Assembly (NCBI GenBank): GCA_964434535.1
Contig: CAYSWA010000001.1
Span: 1-64,000, forward strand
Source: SM23-32 sp964434535
GTDB taxonomy: Bacteria; Planctomycetota; Brocadiia; SM23-32
Reading direction: 5' to 3'
DNA length: 64,000 nucleotides
Part shown: positions 8,396 to 15,742 of the stretch, piece after piece
Numbering within the stretch: the stretch's first letter is position 1
How the letters are laid out: each line of letters begins with the position of its first letter
The notes under the pieces: generated by a model
What the model was told of the DNA's origin: nothing
Databases searched by the model: none
What the model saw: only the letters and a program-made list of their open reading frames with translations
Translations under genes and position numbers: made by a program

Positions 8396-9157
8396 ATGCG
8401 CATAGCCGACACCCACGCCCACCTCGATGTGCCGGCCTTCGCCGACGACCTGCCCGCGGTGCTGCGCCGGGCCGAGCAGGCGGGCCTGGAGCGGATCATC
8501 TGCGTCGGCACCGACCTGGCCTCCTCCCGCCGCTGCGTCGAGCTGGCCCGGCGCCTCGGCGGCCTCCTGCGCGCCGCCGTCGGCATCCACCCCAACTCCT
8601 GGGCCGACGCTGCCGCAGGGGACTTCGAGGCCCTTGCCGAGCTGGCCGCCGCGCCCGAGGTCCTCGCCGTCGGCGAGACCGGCCTCGACTTCCATCATGA
8701 CCGCACGCCGCGCCCCGCTCAGCTCGACGCCTTCCGCCGGCACCTGGCCCTCGCCCGCCGCCTTGGCAAGCCGCTCATCGTGCACGCCCGCAAGGCCGAC
8801 GACGCCGTCCTCGACACCCTGACGGAGTGGGGGCCGATGGCCGGCGTGCGGCACTGCTTCGACGCCTCCGCGCAGGTCGCCGAACGCTACCTCGCCCTCG
8901 GCTTCCACGTCTCGTTCGCCGGCACCATCACCCGCCCCGGCCACAGGAAGCTGAAGGCCGCCGCACGTGCCCTGCCGCTGGATCGGCTGCTGGTCGAGAC
9001 CGACTGCCCGTATCAGACCCCCGCCGGGCGCGGGAAGGTGCGCAACGAGCCCGCCTTCATCGTCGACACCGTTCAGGCCCTCGCCGCGCTGCGCGCCGCG
9101 CCGCCCGAAGAGATCGCCGCCGCCACCGCCGCCAACGCCCGCCGCCTGTTCGGCTGA
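8396..9157 (+). CDS. tatD: TatD-family metal-dependent hydrolase (DNase-like)
   Basis: A 253-residue TIM-barrel hydrolase of the TatD type, related to DNases and amidohydrolases. Metal-binding motifs are THAHLD (residues 6-11), GETGLDFHHD, HARKADDA, HCFDAS and ETDCPYQTP. I chose the ATG at 8396 (MRIADTHAH) because family members begin just before the THxH motif; an upstream in-frame ATG at 8339 lies in the -10 box region. Its last 12 codons (ATAANARRLFG and stop) are exactly repeated 1.2 kb downstream, so an insertion has landed at its 3' end without breaking it. The present gene is intact and the family's usual length. Confidence 0.94.
   Translation: MRIADTHAHLDVPAFADDLPAVLRRAEQAGLERIICVGTDLASSRRCVELARRLGGLLRAAVGIHPNSWADAAAGDFEALAELAAAPEVLAVGETGLDFHHDRTPRPAQLDAFRRHLALARRLGKPLIVHARKADDAVLDTLTEWGPMAGVRHCFDASAQVAERYLALGFHVSFAGTITRPGHRKLKAAARALPLDRLLVETDCPYQTPAGRGKVRNEPAFIVDTVQALAALRAAPPEEIAAATAANARRLFG
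9122..9157 (+). repeat. 36-bp direct repeat, left copy (tatD 3' end)
   Basis: Identical over 36 bp to 10342-10377. It encodes the last 11 residues of TatD plus the stop codon, so the repeat begins and ends exactly on codon boundaries of the gene tail. It marks the left border of the HNH-carrying insert. Confidence 0.93.
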
Positions 9158-10341
9158 CGCAACTTGCGCCAGCCCCCCACTCCTCGTTTCGGCGCATACG
9201 GCACGGAGACACGGAGGACGATAAGATCGCCCAGGGTTGCCGAGACGCCCGGATCATGGCTGTTCCGAATGGCGACAGTACGCATGCGGAGGGAACGAAC
9301 AAGAACACAGGCGAAAGCGTAATGTCGCCCTACTACGATGGGTCCGAGACGGACTGAACCACACCTTCCTCTTGGCCGGCGATCATCGCCGCTACTTCTT
9401 CGATGGTGAATGGCGGCTCCTTGCGATGGATGACCGCATGGCAAGTTGGGCAAACAGGACGCAGATCCTCAACGGGATCAACTCGATAGTTTACGGTGAC
9501 CTGGGCGAGTGGGCGGAGATGGTGCACGTGGATCAGCCCCTGCGCCGCCTCCCCATACTTATCCGCAAGCTTCAAGCCACACACCGCACAGGAGCAACCC
9601 CACTGCGAAATGCATCTCTCCCGTGCCGCACTGCTCCGCTCGTAAGCATTGACGCGGATTTCCCTTACGGCTCCCTCGGCGAATCCGGTGGTGATGGCAA
9701 CTTCTTCGGGGATCTGCTTCGACCCGATCCAGCCAAGTCGCTCCAAGGCCTCGGCGACAGCCGGCCGCATGACCCATTGCAATTCACATCCCGGTTTCTC
9801 AAACGTGACCAGCACCAAGACGCGGTATTTCGGCAAGGGGGCCCAGCCGAGTTGCTCTCCGACGAGTCTTCCAAGTTTTCCGTAATGAAAGTTGGCGGCG
9901 GAGTATCTGCGGTAGCCAAGAGAGGCGGCCATCTGCTTGGCGGTCATCGTGCGCTCTGGCGCATCGTAATGCGCCCGGAGCATGTGCATATGGTTCGGTG
10001 GTTGCACGTAACGCGGCCTCGTAGTCATCTGCGCTGTAGCGTGCCTCCTCCATAGCTTGCCTGGACCTCCTGCTACAGAGCATTCGCCTTACCGCTGGCG
10101 CTGGCAGCCCCAGAATTCACCTGTGAGCGATGGTAAGGCAGGGCCATTCAATAGTCGGCCCGCTTGCGCTGGCGCGGCCAGGGAAAGGAGACGCCTCCGC
10201 GCTGCCGGCGCCACGAGACCTTTGCCTGGCCGGCGCTCGGACCTTCGGCAAAGCTCGATCCACAACCCCCGTCACGCACAATCAAACGACCCTGGATGGT
10301 AACGAGGGTAGACCTTCGCTGCAAGGAAGCGCGTGGATCCA
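9158..10341. mobile_element. 1,184-bp insert bounded by 36-bp direct repeats, carrying an HNH gene
   Basis: The segment between the two copies of the tatD tail is visibly lower in GC than its surroundings and holds one convincing gene, an HNH nuclease on the minus strand (9333-10028). The left 175 bp contain a short CACGGAGACACGGAGG repeat (about 9200). The right 313 bp (10029-10341) show no gene I can support. There is no integrase or transposase and no clear terminal inverted repeat. The arrangement resembles site-specific elements that restore the 3' end of their target gene, but the mechanism is unknown. Removing 9158-10377 would reconnect tatD to the terminator hairpin at 10381. Confidence 0.7.
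9333..10028 (-). CDS. HNH endonuclease (COG3183-like)
   Basis: A 231-residue protein with a C-terminal HNH fold: zinc-type cysteines C147 and C150 (CAVCG), the VHHLRPL segment with H169/H170, DPVEDLRPVC, and the second pair C193/C196 followed by H197 and H201 (CPTCHAVIH). The N-terminal ~60 residues (TAKQMAASLGYRRYSAANFHYG) resemble the DNA-binding-like region of predicted HNH restriction endonucleases. GC is lower than in neighbouring genes and it is the only gene in a direct-repeat-bounded insert, so it was probably acquired. It could cut DNA for its own spread or act as a defence nuclease. The ATG at 10028 lacks a well-spaced ribosome site; a GGAGGAGG lies about 20 nt upstream. Confidence 0.88.
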   Translation of the reverse strand: MTTRPRYVQPPNHMHMLRAHYDAPERTMTAKQMAASLGYRRYSAANFHYGKLGRLVGEQLGWAPLPKYRVLVLVTFEKPGCELQWVMRPAVAEALERLGWIGSKQIPEEVAITTGFAEGAVREIRVNAYERSSAARERCISQWGCSCAVCGLKLADKYGEAAQGLIHVHHLRPLAQVTVNYRVDPVEDLRPVCPTCHAVIHRKEPPFTIEEVAAMIAGQEEGVVQSVSDPS

Positions 10342-10377
10342 GCCACCGCCGCCAACGCCCGCCGCCTGTTCGGCTGA
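10342..10377 (+). repeat. 36-bp direct repeat, right copy (orphan tatD tail)
   Basis: Exact copy of 9122-9157, including the TGA stop, but with no upstream coding sequence. Four bp downstream is the hairpin at 10381-10394, which I read as the original tatD terminator left behind by the insertion. Confidence 0.93.
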
Positions 10378-10380
10378 GCC

Positions 10381-10394
10381 CCCGCTTTTGCGGG
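10381..10394 (+). terminator. Short hairpin, probable original tatD terminator
   Basis: CCCGC-TTTT-GCGGG forms a perfect 5-bp stem directly after the right copy of the tatD tail. There is no long T-tract, so termination strength is uncertain. It separates this region from gltX. Confidence 0.4.
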
Positions 10395-10465
10395 CGGGGC
10401 GGCGGTACGCTAAGCTGTGCGTCCCGGCCCGACTCGTCCGGGCGGGCGCCTTCCCGGAGGGTACC

Positions 10466-11932
10466 ATGACTGCCCCCATCGGCCGCGTGCGCGTGCGGCT
10501 GGCCCCCTCGCCGACCGGGCCGCCCCACGTGGGCACGGCCTACGTCGGCCTGTTCGACTACGCCTTCGCCCGCCACAGCGGCGGCGACTTCGTGCTGCGC
10601 ATCGAGGACACCGACCGCGAGCGCTCCAGCCGCCAGAGCGAGCAGGCGATCATCGAGGCGCTGCGATGGGTCGGCCTCCAGTGGGACGAGGGGCCCGACG
10701 TGGGCGGGCCCTACGGGCCGTACCGCCAGAGCGAGCGCGTCGAGCTCTACCGCGAGCACGCCGAGCGGCTGCTGGAGTGCGGCGCCGCCTACCGCTGCTT
10801 CTGCACGGCCGAGCGGCTGGAGCGCGTCCGCAAGGCCCGGCGGGGGGAGGGCGAGTCGGCCGGCTACGACCGCCTCTGCCGGGCGCTGGACGAGGGGGAG
10901 GTCCGCGAGAAGCTCGCGGCCGGCGCGCCCCACGTCGTGCGCATGAAGGCGCCGCTGGAGGGCGAGACGCGCTTCGAAGACCTGATCCGGGGCGAGGTGA
11001 CCATCGCCAACGAGCAGGTCGACGACCAGGTGCTCATCAAGAGCGACGGCTTCCCCACCTACCACCTGGCCTGCGTGGTGGACGACCGCCTGATGAAGAT
11101 CACGCACGTGATCCGCGCCGAGGAGTGGATCAGCTCGACCCCGAAGCACGTGCTGCTCTACGAGGCGTTCGGCTGGGAGCCGCCCGTCTTCGTGCACATG
11201 CCGCTGCTGCGCAACCCCGACCGCTCGAAGATCAGCAAGCGTAAGAACCCGACCTCGCTGCTGTGGTACCGCGAGCAGGGCTACCTGCCGGCGGCGCTGC
11301 GCAACTTCCTGGCCCTGATGGGCTGGTCGATCCCCGGCGAGGAGCGCGAGCTGTTCGGCACCGAGGAGATGGTCGCCGGCTTCTCGTGGGACCGGGTCAA
11401 GACGAGCGGCCCCGTCTTCGACGTGCAGAAGCTGGAATGGCTCAACGGCGAGTACATCCGCGCTCTCTCGACCGAGGAGCTGCTGGAGCGCATCCTGTCC
11501 GAACCCTACACCCGCCACGTGGACGAGCCGGCCGCGCGCCTGCTCGCCGTCACCGCCCTGGTGCAGGAGCGGATGAAGCGGCTGGCGGAGTTCGACGAGC
11601 TGACCGGCTTCTTCTTCGAGCGTGAGCCCTACGACCCGGCCGAGCTGATCCCCCGCAAGCAGGAGGCCGCCTTCGCCCGCGAGGCGCTCTCGACCGCCCG
11701 CGAGGCGCTCGCCGGGGTGGGGCAGTGGACGGCGGAGGCGCTGGAGGAGGCCATGCAGTCCCTCTGCGAGGAGCGCGGCTGGAAGCGGGGCGCGCTGTAC
11801 ATGCCCGTGCGCGTGGCCGTGACCTGCCGGCGGGTGAGCACGCCGCTGTTCGAGACGATGGAGGTGCTCGGGCGGCGGGAGTGCCTGGAGCGGCTGGACG
11901 CCGCCGTCCAGGCGGCCGAAGCGCTGGATTGA
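10466..11932 (+). CDS. gltX: Glutamyl-tRNA synthetase
   Basis: Charges tRNA-Glu (or is non-discriminating) in the cytoplasm; class I synthetase of 488 residues. The HIGH-type motif is APSPTGPPHVGTAY near the N-terminus and the KMSKS-type loop is KISKRK. RIEDTD and FPTYHLACVVDD are GluRS hallmarks. A CFCTAERL segment is the zinc-type insertion. The ATG at 10466 has GGAGG five bases upstream (10456-10460); the frame is open further upstream across the insert border but shows no homology. The C-terminal anticodon-binding region is complete. It was presumably the direct neighbour of tatD before the HNH insert arrived. Confidence 0.97.
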   Translation: MTAPIGRVRVRLAPSPTGPPHVGTAYVGLFDYAFARHSGGDFVLRIEDTDRERSSRQSEQAIIEALRWVGLQWDEGPDVGGPYGPYRQSERVELYREHAERLLECGAAYRCFCTAERLERVRKARRGEGESAGYDRLCRALDEGEVREKLAAGAPHVVRMKAPLEGETRFEDLIRGEVTIANEQVDDQVLIKSDGFPTYHLACVVDDRLMKITHVIRAEEWISSTPKHVLLYEAFGWEPPVFVHMPLLRNPDRSKISKRKNPTSLLWYREQGYLPAALRNFLALMGWSIPGEERELFGTEEMVAGFSWDRVKTSGPVFDVQKLEWLNGEYIRALSTEELLERILSEPYTRHVDEPAARLLAVTALVQERMKRLAEFDELTGFFFEREPYDPAELIPRKQEAAFAREALSTAREALAGVGQWTAEALEEAMQSLCEERGWKRGALYMPVRVAVTCRRVSTPLFETMEVLGRRECLERLDAAVQAAEALD

Positions 11933-12031
11933 GGCGGGCCATTCTACCCCGGCGGCCGCTCGCGCGCCATCCTAAGCCGTTCACGGGGCATCGGTTAGGC
12001 CGCCCGATCCGCCGTCGCGGTCGCCCGATCT

Positions 12032-12061
12032 TTGACTTTCCGCCCCCTCGGGCCATACGAT
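12032..12061 (+). promoter_or_regulatory. Sigma70-like promoter of the GGDEF gene
   Basis: TTGACT (12032-12037), 18-bp spacer, TACGAT (12056-12061). Predicted start near 12068, giving a leader of about 40 nt before the ATG at 12109. The rest of the 176-bp gap after gltX shows nothing else. Confidence 0.55.
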
Positions 12062-12108
12062 TGTATCAGGTCGCGAGGTTGCTTTGAGGCCCCGGCGCGA
12101 GGTCAGCG

Positions 12109-13398
12109 ATGGCCCGCAGAAGGTCGTCGGTCTTCGGTTCGCTGTTCGGCAACATCTGGATGCTGGTCTGCATCGTGGCGACGGCCTCGTGCCTGGTCTT
12201 CGCGGTGCAGCTCCTGCTGCGGGTGCCTCCGCTGGACGCGCACGTGCTGCGCATCCGGCTGGCGCTGGCGGTGCCGGCGATCTTCGGGGCGGTGGCGGGG
12301 CTCTACGGGATCGTGGCCACGGTCCTGCTCTCGGTGCGCAACGCCCGCCTGCGCCGCCAGCACGTGCGGCTGCGCGCGCTGCGGCGGCGGGTGGACGAGC
12401 TGGAGTCGCTGCACCTGAGCCAGCGCGCCCGGCTGGACGAGCTGGCCACGCTGCGCGAGGTGGCCACGGTGGTCAACCAGGAGACCGACTTCACCATCAT
12501 CGCCGAGAAGGTGCTCGAGCTGATCCAGCCCCTGCTGGGGCCGCTGGAGGCCGCGATCCTGCTGCGGGAGGAGGGCAAGGACGAGGGGCTGCGCCCGTTC
12601 GCGCAATACGCCGAGGGCAAGATCCTGACCGGCCGGCGCACGCTCGCGCTCGAGATGCCCCGCTTCTCGCTGGCGGAGTTCGAGAGCCACAGCCTCATCT
12701 GCCGCGTGCATGGGAGGGAGCTGCACGCGCTGGTGCCGCTGAAGGTCGAGGACCAGATCCACGGCGTCTTGCTGCTGACCTTCGCCACCGACGAGCGCCT
12801 CCCTGAGGGGCAGATCGCCGAGTTCAACCGCGAGCGCCGCCACGTGCTGCTCCAGGTCAGCTACCACATCAGCCTCGCCGTCAAGACCAAGCACCTGCAC
12901 ACCAAGGCCGTCGTCGACGGGCTGACCCAGCTCTACACGCGCAGCCACTTCGACGCGCAGCTCCAGGCCCACATCGAGCTGGCCCGCCGCACGGGGGAGC
13001 CGTTCTCGATGATCCTGCTCGACATCGACCACTTCAAGAAGATCAACGACACCTACGGCCACGACACGGGCGACGTGGTGCTCTCGCGCGTGGCCGCCCG
13101 CATCCAGAGCCGGCTGCGCAAGTACGACACGGCCTACCGCTACGGGGGCGAGGAGCTCGCCGTGCTGCTGCCCCGGGCCGACATGGGCCAGGCCGCCGTC
13201 ACCGCCGAGCGGCTGCGCAGCATCATCGAGGAGCAGCGCTTCCGGGGCGCGCAGAACCGGCTGGTGCGCGTGACGGTGAGCCTCGGCGTGGCGCAGTTCG
13301 AGCCGGGCGACGACCCCGAGCGGCTCTTCCGCCGCGCCGACCAGCGCCTCTACCGCGCCAAGGAGCAGGGCCGCAACCAGGTCGTCGCCGCCGCCTGA
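12109..13398 (+). CDS. Membrane GAF-GGDEF diguanylate cyclase
   Basis: Predicted to make cyclic di-GMP from two GTP. The 429 residues start with two membrane segments (about 15-37 and 47-74), an Arg-rich coiled-coil linker (80-115), a GAF-like sensor domain (115-265) and a GGDEF domain (265-425). The active-site motif is G346-G347-E348-E349-L350, preceded by DIDHFKKINDTYGH, which supplies the metal-binding Asp. GGEEL differs from GGDEF at the last position, but the catalytic acid is kept, so activity is likely. No EAL domain is attached. It is followed 14 bp later by a nitrilase-family gene, probably co-transcribed. Confidence 0.93.
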   Translation: MARRRSSVFGSLFGNIWMLVCIVATASCLVFAVQLLLRVPPLDAHVLRIRLALAVPAIFGAVAGLYGIVATVLLSVRNARLRRQHVRLRALRRRVDELESLHLSQRARLDELATLREVATVVNQETDFTIIAEKVLELIQPLLGPLEAAILLREEGKDEGLRPFAQYAEGKILTGRRTLALEMPRFSLAEFESHSLICRVHGRELHALVPLKVEDQIHGVLLLTFATDERLPEGQIAEFNRERRHVLLQVSYHISLAVKTKHLHTKAVVDGLTQLYTRSHFDAQLQAHIELARRTGEPFSMILLDIDHFKKINDTYGHDTGDVVLSRVAARIQSRLRKYDTAYRYGGEELAVLLPRADMGQAAVTAERLRSIIEEQRFRGAQNRLVRVTVSLGVAQFEPGDDPERLFRRADQRLYRAKEQGRNQVVAAA

Positions 13399-13412
13399 AC
13401 CGGGGAAGGACC

Positions 13413-14405
13413 ATGCGCGAGATCACGGTCGGCACCGCCCAGTTCGAGGCGCGCGACGCCGACACCGACTACAACCTGTCCCGCGTCCGCGCGCTGGCCG
13501 GGCGCGCCGTCGCCGAGGGGGCCGAGCTGGTCTGCTTCCACGAGTGCTGCCTCTGCGGCTACACTTTCCTTGAGGACCTGACCGGCGAGGAGCTGGCCGA
13601 CATCGCCGAGCCGGTGCCCGACGGGCCGTCCGTGCAGGCGCTGATCGGGATCGCCGGCGAGCTCGGCGTGGCCCTCGGCGCCGGGCTGCTCGAGGCGCGC
13701 GACGGCGGGCTCTACAACACCTACGTCGTGGTCACCGGCGAGGGGCTCGCGGCCCGGCACAGCAAGCTGCACCCCTTCATCAACGAGCGGCTCTCGCCGG
13801 GCGAGGGGTTCACGGTCTTCGAGCTGCTCGGCTGCACGCTGGGCATCCTGATCTGCTATGACAACAACATCATCGAGAACGTGCGGGCGACGACGCTGCT
13901 CGGGGCGGACGTGATCTTGATGCCCCACGTCACCGGCGGGCTCCCCTCACCGATGCCCGGGCGAGGCAGGATACCGCGCGAGGTCTGGGAGAACCGCCGC
14001 CGCGACCCGGCCCGCTGCCGCATGGAGTTCGACGGCCCGAAGGGGCGGGAATGGCTGATGCACTGGCTGCCGGCGCGGGCCTACGACAACGGCATCTACG
14101 CCGTCTTCAGCAATCCCGTGGGCGTCGACGCCGACACGATCAAGCCGGGCAACGCGATGATCCTGGACCCGTTCGGCGAGGTGATCGCCGAGTGCCGCGC
14201 CCTGGGGGACGACGTAGCGGCGGCGCTGCTCACGCCGGAGAAGATCGAGCAGGCGGGCGGGCGGCGCTACATCCGCGCGCGGCGCCCGGAGCTCTACGGC
14301 ATGCTCTCGCAGCCCACTCCGCCGGAGCTGGCGACCGAAGGCGAGCCGGGCCGTCCGGCCGTCTACTGGAAGACCCATCCCGAGGCCAAGGGCGCGGACG
14401 ATTGA
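13413..14405 (+). CDS. Carbon-nitrogen hydrolase (nitrilase superfamily)
   Basis: Amidase/nitrilase-type enzyme of 330 residues acting on a carbon-nitrogen bond through a cysteine nucleophile. The catalytic triad is visible as E44 (FHECCLCGY), K118 (RHSKLHPF) and C148 (ILICYDNN). The usual alpha-beta-beta-alpha fold length is about 270 residues; the extra sequence includes an Arg-rich insert (PGRGRIPREVWENRRRDPARC, a stretch just after residue 170) not common in the family. The substrate cannot be assigned. The frame begins at the ATG at 13413, 14 bp after the diguanylate cyclase. It converges on argC. Confidence 0.92.
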   Translation: MREITVGTAQFEARDADTDYNLSRVRALAGRAVAEGAELVCFHECCLCGYTFLEDLTGEELADIAEPVPDGPSVQALIGIAGELGVALGAGLLEARDGGLYNTYVVVTGEGLAARHSKLHPFINERLSPGEGFTVFELLGCTLGILICYDNNIIENVRATTLLGADVILMPHVTGGLPSPMPGRGRIPREVWENRRRDPARCRMEFDGPKGREWLMHWLPARAYDNGIYAVFSNPVGVDADTIKPGNAMILDPFGEVIAECRALGDDVAAALLTPEKIEQAGGRRYIRARRPELYGMLSQPTPPELATEGEPGRPAVYWKTHPEAKGADD

Positions 14406-14506
14406 TCCGGGCGCTGGCGGACGGGGCGCCTTGATTCTGACGAAGCGAGGCTGCTGTTATGGAGCGGACCGCGTCCTGCCCCCCGCTACTTACTCCCCGC
14501 TCACCG

Positions 14507-15523
14507 CTACACTAACCCCGCTGTCTCCTCCAGCCCGAACATGACGTTCAGGCACTGCACGGCCTGCGAGGAGGCGCCCTTCATCAGGTTGTCGATGGCG
14601 CTGGTGACCACGACGCGGCGGCCGGGGCGGGGCATCACCGCCACGTCGCAGAAGTTGGTCAGCGTCACGTCCTTGGTGCGCGGCTGCTCGCCGGCGGGCA
14701 GCACGCGCACGAAGGGCTCGCCCTCGTAGAAGCGCTCGAAGAGGGCCTGGAGTTCCTCGCCGCCGAGCCCGGAGGTCAGCCGCGCGTAGGCCGTGCTCAG
14801 TATGCCCCGGTCCATCGGCACCAGGTGCGGCACGAAGGTAACCGAGGCGCCGGCCCCGCCGAGCATCTCGATCGACTGCTCGATCTCCGGCTCGTGGCGG
14901 TGCCCGGCGACGCTGTAGGCGCGCACGTCCTCGTTGCACTCGCAGAACATGGAGCCCTCGTTCGGCTTGTTGCCGCGCCCGCTGACGCCGCTCTTGGCGT
15001 CGACGACGATGTCGCCCGGATCGATCGCGCCCTCGGCCAGCAGCGGGGCGAGGGCGAGGGCGGCGGCCGTCGGGTAGCAGCCGGCCACGGCGGCGAGCTC
15101 GGCCCCGCGCAGGGGCTCGCGCCAGAGCTCGGGCAGCCCGTAGACGGCCCGCGAGAGGTTGGCCTGATCCTCGTGCGGCGCATACCACGCCTCGTAGACG
15201 GCGACGTCCCGCAGCCGGTAATCGGCGCTCAGGTCGATGCAGCGCACCCCGGCCTCCAGGTAGCGCGGGACGTACTGCATGCTGACCTTGTGGGGCAGCG
15301 TAAAGAAGGCCGCGTCGGGCTTCTGGGGCGCCTCCTGCGGCTCCATCCCGATCACCCTCAGGTCGCAGAGGCCGCGCAGGGAGGTGAAGACCTCCGAGAC
15401 GCGCGGCCGCTCCTCGCGCCGCCCGCCCAGGTGCACGAGCTCCACCCCGGGGTGGCGCGCCAGGATCCCGAGCAGCTCGCGGCTGGTATAGGCCGTGGCC
15501 CCGATCACGCTGACCCTGATCAC
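14507..15523 (-). CDS. argC: N-acetyl-gamma-glutamyl-phosphate reductase
   Basis: Third step of arginine biosynthesis: NADPH reduction of N-acetylglutamyl phosphate to the semialdehyde. 338 residues, the family's normal size. The N-terminal Rossmann segment VSVIGATAYTSREL carries a Thr-Ala-Tyr variation on the usual GATGYxG. The catalytic cysteine is C149 in VAGCYPTAA, and HRHEPEIEQ contains the substrate-site His. I chose the GTG at 15523, which has AGGAG about 9 bases upstream and begins with IRVSVIG as in homologues. It is a single-gene unit, with no other arg genes nearby. Confidence 0.95.
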   Translation of the reverse strand: MIRVSVIGATAYTSRELLGILARHPGVELVHLGGRREERPRVSEVFTSLRGLCDLRVIGMEPQEAPQKPDAAFFTLPHKVSMQYVPRYLEAGVRCIDLSADYRLRDVAVYEAWYAPHEDQANLSRAVYGLPELWREPLRGAELAAVAGCYPTAAALALAPLLAEGAIDPGDIVVDAKSGVSGRGNKPNEGSMFCECNEDVRAYSVAGHRHEPEIEQSIEMLGGAGASVTFVPHLVPMDRGILSTAYARLTSGLGGEELQALFERFYEGEPFVRVLPAGEQPRTKDVTLTNFCDVAVMPRPGRRVVVTSAIDNLMKGASSQAVQCLNVMFGLEETAGLV

Positions 15524-15563
15524 GGTCTCGCTCCTGTCTGCCCTGCGTTGTTGAGAACGGCGA

Positions 15564-15592
15564 AGCCTACCACGACGACACGACGAGCACAA
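15564..15592 (-). promoter_or_regulatory. Possible promoter of argC
   Basis: Minus strand TTGTGC (15592-15587), 17-bp spacer, TAGGCT (15569-15564). Both boxes are imperfect. Predicted start near 15557, about 34 nt before the GTG. Confidence 0.35.
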
Positions 15593-15645
15593 CGGACGGC
15601 GGAGCGAAGGATGAATGGTGAAGGATAAAGGATGAGGTGACGGCC
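15568..15645. repeat. Low-complexity intergenic repeat tract
   Basis: Two short tandem patterns lie here: CCACGACGACACGACGAGCAC (split CACGA units, 15571-15591) and a GGATGA/GGTGAA/GGATAA/GGATGA series (15609-15636). The second translates on the minus strand as an FILHHSSF-like peptide, a pattern I know from spurious intergenic ORFs in several environmental phyla. The rest of the 219-bp gap between argC and cysS shows no gene. Confidence 0.5.
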
Positions 15646-15742
15646 CGGCTCGTCCTTGTCCTCGGACGTCCGCCGCTTCGCCGCGCAGCCAACGCGGAGG
15701 CCGCATACGGCGGCGGATGATTGCCCTGGCCCTCCAGGCGGC

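Noticed and set aside
8300..8944. Upstream extension of the galT frame
   Set aside because: Runs antisense through tatD; the family start MAEIRRDPVSG at 8299 has its own promoter and ribosome site.
10029..10341. A second gene within the HNH insert
   Set aside because: Short frames exist on both strands but none has a ribosome site or recognisable motif.
10388..10416. TTGCGG-N17-TAAGCT as the gltX promoter
   Set aside because: The -35 overlaps the tatD terminator hairpin and both boxes are weak; not enough to list as a feature.
11236..11253. KISKRK in gltX taken as a damaged KMSKS loop
   Set aside because: KISKR is a normal glutamyl-tRNA synthetase variant.
13138..13158. GGEEL read as a dead GGDEF motif
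   Set aside because: The catalytic acidic residue is kept and the rest of the active site is intact, so the cyclase is probably active.
15567..15660. FILHHSSF-like peptide as part of a protein
   Set aside because: A known type of low-complexity intergenic repeat; no start, no conserved domain.
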